This document shows, one piece after another, positions 48,600 to 53,743 of a stretch of DNA of 53,743 nucleotides (positions are counted from its first letter, which is position 1; every line of letters starts with the position of its first letter). The stretch is from the NCBI GenBank assembly GCA_052387235.1, contig JBQTJJ010000096.1, forward strand, positions 1-53,743, given 5' to 3'. The position numbers were made by a program, and so were the translations under genes. Source of the stretch: JBQTJJ01 sp052387235 (GTDB lineage: Bacteria; Actinomycetota; Acidimicrobiia; Acidimicrobiales; GCA-2861595). The notes beneath the pieces were generated by a model that searched no databases, was not told where the DNA came from, and saw nothing but the letters and a program-made list of their open reading frames with translations.

Positions 48600-48786
48600 C
48601 GCCGGCCAAGGTAGTGCCCCATCAGGCACCGTTCGCCGCGCTCACGACGGCCAGGACCACCGCTGGCGTCGTTCTCGTCCTCGACGCACGCAGTGTGCGC
48701 CTTCGTCCTGCGGCCTTGCCAGCAGCGCCCCCGGCTCGCCGTGAGCATCGCCGACGATGCCTGATGGAGCACTAGCGTCGTTCGCC
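48600..48786. promoter_or_regulatory. Divergent region with matched palindrome-plus-minus-10 modules
   Basis: Two 16-bp elements of the pattern GTGCC-N6-GGCAC lie here: GTGCCCCATCAGGCAC at 48614-48629 (leftward promoter) and ATGCCTGATGGAGCAC at 48757-48772 (rightward promoter). In both, the element abuts the -10 box directly (TACCTT at 48613-48608 minus strand; TAGCGT at 48773-48778) and the start codon follows 8 nt later. This looks like a common operator or core promoter for the DUF5317 cluster and the enoyl-CoA hydratase. Confidence 0.6.
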
Positions 48787-49599
48787 GTGGCCGAGGAGGT
48801 GCTCTACGACGTCGCCGGCGGCGTCGGGCGCGTCACCATCAACCGTCCCGATCGCCGCAACGCCCTGTCCTGGCCCACCGTCGTGCAGCTGCGCGGGGCG
48901 CTGGCCCGGGCCAGGGCCGACGACGCCGTGCGGGTGGTCGTCCTCACCGGCGCCGGCGACAAGGCGTTCTGCGCCGGCGCCGACCTGGCCGCCATGGCCA
49001 CACCGCCCGGCGGCGAGGCCGGCGCCGGCGATGCCGACCCGGTGGCGGCGGCCCACCGCGACCGGGGCCAGCTGGCCGAGCTGTTCCTCGACCTGTGGTC
49101 GCTGGGCAAGCCCACCATCGCCCGGGTGCGGGGGGCGGCCCTGGCCGGCGGCTTCGGGCTGGCCGTGGCCTGCGACCTGGTGGTGGCGGCCGACGACGCC
49201 GTGTTCGGCCTGCCCGAGATCGACGTGGGCCTGTGGCCGTTCCTGGCCGGGGTGCCCCTGGCGCGGGCCCTCCCCCCCAGGAAGGCCCTCGAGCTCATGA
49301 TGACCGGCCGGCGGGTGGGGGCCGAGGAGGCCGACCGCATGGGGTTCGTGACCAGGGTGGTCCCGGTCGACGGGCTCGACGCGGTGGTGGACGAGCTGGC
49401 CGCCACCCTGGCGGCCAAGCCGGCCGGCCCCCTGCAGCGGGGACGGGACGCCTTCTACGCCGTGTGGGGGCTGGGCGCGCGGGAGGCGCTCGGCCAGCTC
49501 CATCCCCTGCTCACCCTCTCGTCGCTGACGGCCGAGGCCCGGGAGGGGGCCGCCGCCTTCGCCGAGAAGCGCCCGCCCCGGTGGCGGCCGGAGGGCTGA
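48787..49599 (+). CDS. Enoyl-CoA hydratase/isomerase family protein
   Basis: The 270-residue crotonase-fold enzyme has the oxyanion-hole segments GDKAFCAGADLAAM and ARVRGAALAGGFGLAVACDLVVA, and FGLPEIDVGLWPFLAG. The residue after GLPEIDVGL is Trp, so one of the usual catalytic acids may be missing and the reaction may differ from simple hydration. The GTG at 48787 lies 8 nt after TAGCGT and has no ribosome-binding site. It is followed by gmd with a 53-nt gap. Confidence 0.85.
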   Translation: MAEEVLYDVAGGVGRVTINRPDRRNALSWPTVVQLRGALARARADDAVRVVVLTGAGDKAFCAGADLAAMATPPGGEAGAGDADPVAAAHRDRGQLAELFLDLWSLGKPTIARVRGAALAGGFGLAVACDLVVAADDAVFGLPEIDVGLWPFLAGVPLARALPPRKALELMMTGRRVGAEEADRMGFVTRVVPVDGLDAVVDELAATLAAKPAGPLQRGRDAFYAVWGLGAREALGQLHPLLTLSSLTAEAREGAAAFAEKRPPRWRPEG

Positions 49600-49652
49600 G
49601 GAAGGGCCGGGGGCGACGGCGGCGCCCCCCGGGCGGTAAGACTGAGGCCCGC

Positions 49653-50627
49653 ATGGACAAGCGCGCGCTCATCACCGGCATCACCGGGCAGGACGGCTCC
49701 TACCTGGCCGAGCTCCTCCTGGACAAGGGCTACGAGGTCATCGGCATGGTGCGGCGGTCGAGCACCATCAACTTCGAGCGGGTGGCCCACATCCAGGACC
49801 GGATCACGATCGTGTCGGGGGACCTGCTGGACGAGGTCTCCATGATCAAGCTCCTGGCCGACCACCGGCCCCACGAGGTCTACAACCTGGCGGCCCAGTC
49901 GTTCGTGCAGACGTCGTTCGACCAGCCCGTGCTCACGGGCGAGACCACCGCCCTCGGCGTGACCCGCGTCCTCGACGCCGTCCGCATCGTCGACCCGGGC
50001 ATCCGCTTCTACCAGGCCAGCTCCAGCGAGATGTTCGGCAAGGTCGTCGAGGTCCCCCAGCGGGAGTCCACGCCCTTCTACCCCCGGAGCCCCTACGGCG
50101 TGGCCAAGGTCTACGGCCACTGGATCACCGTGAACTACCGGGAGTCGTACGGGCTGCACGCCTCGAGCGGGATGCTGTTCAACCACGAGTCCCCCCGGCG
50201 CGGGCTCGAGTTCGTGACCCGCAAGATCACCCACGGTGTGGCCCGCATCAAGCAGGGCCTCGACCAGCAGCTGGCCCTCGGCAACCTCGACGCGGCCCGG
50301 GACTGGGGCTTCGCGGGCGACTACGTCCGGGCCATGTGGCTCATGCTGCAGCAGGACGCCCCGGGCGACTTCGTGGTGGCCACGGGCGAGGCCCACACCG
50401 TGCGGGAGTTCTGCGAGGTGGCGTTCGGCCACGCGGGGCTCGACTACGCCGAGCACGTGGTCGTCGACCCCCGCTTCCTGCGGCCGGCCGAGGTCGACCT
50501 GCTCGTGGGCGACGCGTCCAAGGCCCGCACCGACCTGGGCTGGAAGCCCGAGGTCGGCTTCGCCGACATGGTGGCCTCGATGGTGGAGGCCGACCTGGAG
50601 CTGGTGGCCCGCCAGCAGCGGGTCTAG
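49653..50627 (+). CDS. gmd: GDP-mannose 4,6-dehydratase
   Basis: The 324-residue SDR enzyme makes GDP-4-keto-6-deoxymannose, the precursor of fucose, rhamnose-type and related 6-deoxyhexoses. It has the NADP-binding GITGQDGSYLAELLLDKGYE, the Gmd-specific RRSSTINFERV loop, YNLAAQSFVQTSFDQP, the active site (SSSEMFGK and Y-x3-K in RSPYGVAKVYGHW) and the FNHESPRRGLEFVTRKIT segment. The ATG at 49653 has TAAGAC 10 nt upstream. The product may feed the glycosyltransferase at 46963. Confidence 0.94.
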   Translation: MDKRALITGITGQDGSYLAELLLDKGYEVIGMVRRSSTINFERVAHIQDRITIVSGDLLDEVSMIKLLADHRPHEVYNLAAQSFVQTSFDQPVLTGETTALGVTRVLDAVRIVDPGIRFYQASSSEMFGKVVEVPQRESTPFYPRSPYGVAKVYGHWITVNYRESYGLHASSGMLFNHESPRRGLEFVTRKITHGVARIKQGLDQQLALGNLDAARDWGFAGDYVRAMWLMLQQDAPGDFVVATGEAHTVREFCEVAFGHAGLDYAEHVVVDPRFLRPAEVDLLVGDASKARTDLGWKPEVGFADMVASMVEADLELVARQQRV

Positions 50628-50639
50628 AGCCCCGGACGC

Positions 50640-50906
50640 TCAGTAGGCCCGCCTGGCCTGGCTGCGCTGGAGCAGCCACACGATCAGCGCCGCGCACAGC
50701 ACGGCGAGGAGCCAGCCGCCGGGCCGGCCGAGCAGCACGTTGCCCACCAGGCCGCCCAGGAGCGAGCCGCCCACCCCCACCAGGATGGTCATCCCGATGG
50801 ACATGGGATTGGGTCCGGGCACGGCCAGCCGGCCGAGCGCGCCGATAATGAGGCCACCGATGACGAGACTGAGGATGAAGGCGATCACGCCCCTACTCTT
50901 CCGCAT
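50640..50906 (-). CDS. GlsB/YeaQ/YmgE-family small membrane protein
   Basis: The 88-residue protein has three hydrophobic helices with the glycine-rich pattern LVIGGLIIGALGRL and GVGGSLLGGLVGNVLLG, typical of the transglycosylase-associated / YeaQ family of stress-related inner-membrane proteins. The molecular role is unknown. The ATG at 50906 follows AGAAGG by about 6 nt. It ends 12 nt from the gmd stop on the other strand and diverges from the second enoyl-CoA hydratase with only 27 bp between start codons. Confidence 0.85.
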   Translation of the reverse strand: MRKSRGVIAFILSLVIGGLIIGALGRLAVPGPNPMSIGMTILVGVGGSLLGGLVGNVLLGRPGGWLLAVLCAALIVWLLQRSQARRAY

Positions 50907-50933
50907 CCGCGCCTTCTTTACACCGCGGGCCTC

Positions 50934-51662
50934 GTGAGCATCCGGTCCGAGACCCGCGGCCCCGTCCGGCTCGTCACCATCGACCGGCCCGAGCGCCGCA
51001 ACGCCCTCGACGCGCCGGCGTGCGAGGACCTGCTGGAGGCGCTCGCCCCGGCCGGGCCGCCCGGCACCCGGGTCGTGGTCCTGGCCGGTGCCGGCGGCCA
51101 CTTCTGCGCCGGCGCCGACGTGTCGGCCGTGCCCGACGCCCGGTTCCTCGCCGCCCTTCGGGCCGTGCTGGACGCCATCGTGGCCCTGCCCGTGCCCGTG
51201 ATCGCGGCGGTGGAGGGCGTGGCCCTCGGCGCCGGCCTGCAGCTGGCCGTGGCCTGCGACCTGCGGGTGGCGGCGCCGGATTCCCGCTTCGGGGTCCCGG
51301 CCGCCAAACTGGGACTCGTGATGGACCACGCCAGCATCCAGCGCGTGGCCCTGCTGGCGGGGCACGGGCCGGCCCGGGCCCTGCTGCTGGCGGCCGAGGA
51401 GATCGACGGCGCGGCCGCCCTGCGCCTCGGCCTGGCCCAGCGGGCCGGTGGGGTCGCCGGGGCCCTGGTGTGGGCCGATCACATCGCCACCCTCGCCCCT
51501 CTCGCCATCGCCGGCCACAAGCTGGCCCTGAACCGGCTGGAGCCGGCCCTCGCCGACCCGGACGTGGAGCAGGCCCGGCAGCGGGCGTGGTCCAGCGCCG
51601 ACCTGGCCGAGGGCGTGGCCGCCTTCGGGCAGCGCCGCCCGCCCCGGTTCGAGGGGAGCTGA
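50934..51662 (+). CDS. Enoyl-CoA hydratase/isomerase family protein
   Basis: This 242-residue crotonase-fold protein is shorter than the paralogue at 48787. Conserved pieces are IDRPERRNALDAPA, GGHFCAGADVSAV and AAVEGVALGAGLQLAVACDLRVA (oxyanion hole). The usual catalytic Glu region reads FGVPAAKLGLVMDHASIQRV, so one acid is replaced by Ala/Lys and the chemistry is uncertain. The start is GTG 50934. It is followed after 4 nt by ccdA, perhaps in one transcript without a functional link. Confidence 0.82.
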   Translation: MSIRSETRGPVRLVTIDRPERRNALDAPACEDLLEALAPAGPPGTRVVVLAGAGGHFCAGADVSAVPDARFLAALRAVLDAIVALPVPVIAAVEGVALGAGLQLAVACDLRVAAPDSRFGVPAAKLGLVMDHASIQRVALLAGHGPARALLLAAEEIDGAAALRLGLAQRAGGVAGALVWADHIATLAPLAIAGHKLALNRLEPALADPDVEQARQRAWSSADLAEGVAAFGQRRPPRFEGS

Positions 51663-51666
51663 GGGG

Positions 51667-52419
51667 GTGCTCCTGGCCGCCTCCAATCCCGGCCACTTCG
51701 TGGCCTTCGGGGCAGGGATGCTGTCGTTCCTGTCGCCGTGCGTGCTCCCGCTGGTGCCCGGCTACCTGTCACTGATGTCGGGCGTGGGGACGGCCGAGCT
51801 GGCAGTGGCCACCAGGACCGACACCCGCAAGCTGCTGCGCTCCACCCTGCTGTTCGTGGCCGGCTTCACCGTGGTGTTCGTGGCCCTCGGGGCCGCGGCC
51901 AGCGCGGTGGGTCAGGTCCTGATCGACCACCAGCGCGGGCTCAACCAGATCGCCGGGGCGGTGGTGATCGTGATGGGCCTGGCCATGGCCGGCGTGGTGG
52001 CGCCCGCGTTCATGCAGCGGGAGCGGCGGGTCCACGTGTCACCCGCCAGGCTGGGGTCGGCGGCGCCACCGGTGATGGGCATGGCCTTCGCCTTCGGCTG
52101 GACGCCGTGCCTGGGCCCGGTGCTGGCGTCGGTCCTCTCCCTGGCCGCCACCGAGGCCACCCTGGGCCGGGGCGTGACCCTGCTGCTGGCCTACTCCCTC
52201 GGCCTGGGGGTCCCGTTCGTGGCCACCGGCGTGGCCTTCGGGCGCCTGGCCGGGACCCTCGGGTGGGTGAAGCGCCACGCCCGGGCCATCAACCTGGTGT
52301 CGGGGCTGCTGCTCGCCGCCTTCGGCGTCCTCCTGTTCACCAACCGCCTGTCCCGCATGTCGGGCTGGATGGTGCGCTTCATGGACGACGTGGGGCTGGG
52401 CTGGCTGATCGGCCTCTAG
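51667..52419 (+). CDS. ccdA: Cytochrome c biogenesis/thiol-reductant transporter CcdA
   Basis: The 250-residue membrane protein has six hydrophobic helices. The redox-active cysteines sit in the two family motifs: LSPCVLPLVPGYLS (C25) and GWTPCLGPVLAS (C148). It carries reducing equivalents across the membrane for extracytoplasmic thioredoxin-like proteins and heme attachment. The GTG at 51667 follows GGGGAG by about 9 nt. Its TAG stop overlaps the TAG of the convergent Kelch gene in the shared CTAG. Confidence 0.92.
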   Translation: MLLAASNPGHFVAFGAGMLSFLSPCVLPLVPGYLSLMSGVGTAELAVATRTDTRKLLRSTLLFVAGFTVVFVALGAAASAVGQVLIDHQRGLNQIAGAVVIVMGLAMAGVVAPAFMQRERRVHVSPARLGSAAPPVMGMAFAFGWTPCLGPVLASVLSLAATEATLGRGVTLLLAYSLGLGVPFVATGVAFGRLAGTLGWVKRHARAINLVSGLLLAAFGVLLFTNRLSRMSGWMVRFMDDVGLGWLIGL

Positions 52420-53603
52420 GAACGCGCTGATCTGCGGGTCGGCTGCCAACCGGCGCCGTCCGGCGCGACGGTGTAGCTCACGCCGTCGTCGTTCTTGACC
52501 AGGCCACCCCACACGAGCATCTCCCGGCCCGTCCACACCGCGGTCGCCGTGCGCCTGCCGCCGAGAGGCGCAGCGGCGATCGGCTGCCAGGACCGAGTGA
52601 CCGGGCTGTACGCGGCCCCGTCGGCCAGGAACTCGAACCCGGGGCCGGCCCCGCCCCACACGACCAGCTCCCGTTCGGTCCATGCCGACGCCACGCCCGA
52701 GCGGGCGGCGAGCGGAGGTGAGGGGAGTGGGAACCAGTCGTCGGTCCGGGGGTTGTAGGCGGCGCCGTCGGAGAACGCGGTCGCCTCGTCGGCCCCGCCC
52801 CAGACGAGCACCAGGTGTCCGGTCCACACCGCCGTGTGCCCACCGCGGGCGGCGAGCGGCGACCCGGCGAGCAGTCGCCAGCTGTCGGCCCCGACGTCGT
52901 ACGCGGCGCCGTCCGCCGCATGGGTCCCGGCGCCGCTGCCGCCCCACACCACCATCTCGTCGCCGGTCCAGACAGCCCGGGCGCCGACACGGGGGCTCAG
53001 CGGTGAGGCACGCAGCCGGCGCCACGTGTCGTTGGACGGGTCGTAGGCGGCCCCCTCGCCGGACAGCGCCGCCCCCGCGCCCCCTCCCCAGAGGAGCATC
53101 TCCGAACCGGTCCAGACCGCGGCCTGCCCCGCGCCGGGAGGCAACGGCGCGGGTGGGAGCACGCGCCAGCGGTCGCGCCCGGGGTCGTAGGCAGCCCCGT
53201 CGGCGAAGAAGCTGGTCTGCGCGCTCCCGCCCCACACGAGCATCTCGGTGCCGGTCCAGGCCACCGCCGCGTCGCTGCGGGCCGCGAGCGGCGACGGGCC
53301 GAGCGGCCGCCACTCGTCAGTTGCCGGGTCGTACACCGCACCGTCGCCCTCGGGCTCGGGGACCTCCGTGTCGCACCGGGGATCGCCGCACCGCACGGCG
53401 CCACCCCACACGACCAGCTTCTCGCCCGTCCAGACCGCGGCGCGCCCGGCGCGCAGGCTCAGGCCCGAGTCCGCGAGGGGGCGCCATCGCTCGGCCTCCT
53501 CCCCCCGCTCCGGCGCCGTGCCCGGCACGGGGGTGGTCGAGTCGGAGCAGGCGATGAGCGCAGGTACGACCGCCACCAGGACCAGGCGGTGGAGGCGGCG
53601 CAT
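52416..53603 (-). CDS. Kelch-repeat lipoprotein
   Basis: The 395-residue lipoprotein has a signal with lipobox LIAC after a basic start (MRRLHRLVLVAVVPALIAC) and about seven repeats of roughly 45-50 residues. Each carries AVWTGxEMLVWGG, DGAAYDPxxDxWRxL and PLxARxG elements, the pattern of a Kelch-type beta-propeller. It is probably an extracytoplasmic binding protein. The ATG at 53603 follows GAGGAG by about 6 nt. An in-frame upstream start at 53705 is less likely because it would bury the signal sequence. Confidence 0.82.
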   Translation of the reverse strand: MRRLHRLVLVAVVPALIACSDSTTPVPGTAPERGEEAERWRPLADSGLSLRAGRAAVWTGEKLVVWGGAVRCGDPRCDTEVPEPEGDGAVYDPATDEWRPLGPSPLAARSDAAVAWTGTEMLVWGGSAQTSFFADGAAYDPGRDRWRVLPPAPLPPGAGQAAVWTGSEMLLWGGGAGAALSGEGAAYDPSNDTWRRLRASPLSPRVGARAVWTGDEMVVWGGSGAGTHAADGAAYDVGADSWRLLAGSPLAARGGHTAVWTGHLVLVWGGADEATAFSDGAAYNPRTDDWFPLPSPPLAARSGVASAWTERELVVWGGAGPGFEFLADGAAYSPVTRSWQPIAAAPLGGRRTATAVWTGREMLVWGGLVKNDDGVSYTVAPDGAGWQPTRRSARS

Positions 53604-53743
53604 CCGCGCTCCTCGTGCCGCGCGGGAGGCCGCCCTACGGGCCTGCGAGTCAACTACCTGCTCGGAAGGGGCGACGCCGGTCTGCCCGGGGTTCCTTGAA
53701 TTCACTTGTCCGGTAAGGGTTCCTTTCGGATCGACAAGCAGAC
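53604..53743. other. Upstream region of the Kelch lipoprotein, window end
   Basis: No gene is visible in the last 140 bases. They are less GC-rich near 53695-53735 and presumably contain the promoter of the leftward Kelch gene; no clear -35/-10 pair can be assigned. Confidence 0.3.

Noticed and set aside
1..53743. tRNA or rRNA genes
   Set aside because: I looked for T-arm GGTTCGA-type patterns with matching acceptor stems and for rRNA-like stretches and found none outside coding sequence.

Overview
The window is about 54 kb of very GC-rich chromosomal DNA with no sign of a plasmid or phage. Several features point to an uncultured or little-studied Acidimicrobiia-like actinobacterium. These are the GC-rich codon use, many GTG starts, numerous TANNNT boxes 5-9 nt before start codons that lack a ribosome-binding site (leaderless mRNAs), a DUF5317-type protein, and a large surface protein ending in 'DGGIFAFGDA' repeats. 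The lineage is an inference from gene content; no rRNA or tRNA gene is present.

Region 1 (1-7.3 kb) is assimilatory sulfate metabolism. A leftward cysI/sir-cysH-cysD operon (cysD cut by the window edge) diverges from a rightward sulfate ABC transporter (sbp, cysT, cysW, cysA) that ends in an Rrf2-family regulator. Two near-identical palindromes built on CCGATCGG lie in the shared promoter region and are the obvious candidate operators. Region 2 (7.3-16.7 kb) starts with a cyclic-di-GMP-I riboswitch and a Shine-Dalgarno-sequestering hairpin before a secreted CAP-domain protein. It continues with fdhD and a divergent protein with a degenerate receiver domain, bracketed by two paralogous flavin reductases, then a cupin, a large SpoIIE-type phosphatase, a GNAT remnant and mobA.

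Region 3 (16.7-21.05 kb) is one 1383-codon mosaic surface protein (SBBP propeller, IPT, Kelch, DGGIFAFG repeats) bracketed by two directly repeated 64-bp palindromic elements; the second supplies its stop codon. Region 4 (21-34 kb) holds valS and cysS (divergent, 20 bp apart), a cold-shock gene, an ECF sigma factor fused to a zinc-finger anti-sigma-like domain and membrane segment, zinc alcohol dehydrogenases, an acyl-CoA dehydrogenase, a protein-deglycation pair (fructosamine-kinase family plus low-molecular-weight phosphatase) and an ABC exporter.

Region 5 (34-39.7 kb) is probably a potassium module. A KimA-type importer is translationally coupled to a free-standing copy of its own cytoplasmic domain and diverges from a short KdpD-like kinase and a KdpE-like regulator; no kdpFABC genes are present. 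Two 25-bp direct repeats 31 bp apart sit in the shared promoter. Just downstream a second c-di-GMP riboswitch precedes a 56-codon orphan gene whose start codon lies in a hairpin. Region 6 (39.8-53.7 kb) contains a Tat-exported amidase, lipoproteins, an rRNA/tRNA methyltransferase, an MFS exporter, a DUF5317-glycosyltransferase-membrane protein-dehydrogenase cluster, two enoyl-CoA hydratases, gmd, ccdA and a Kelch lipoprotein.

The strongest candidates for something undescribed are the c-di-GMP-controlled orphan small protein, the KimA/KdpDE/accessory-domain module, the repeat-bracketed surface gene and the fdhD island. All calls come from reading the sequence; no database search was run.
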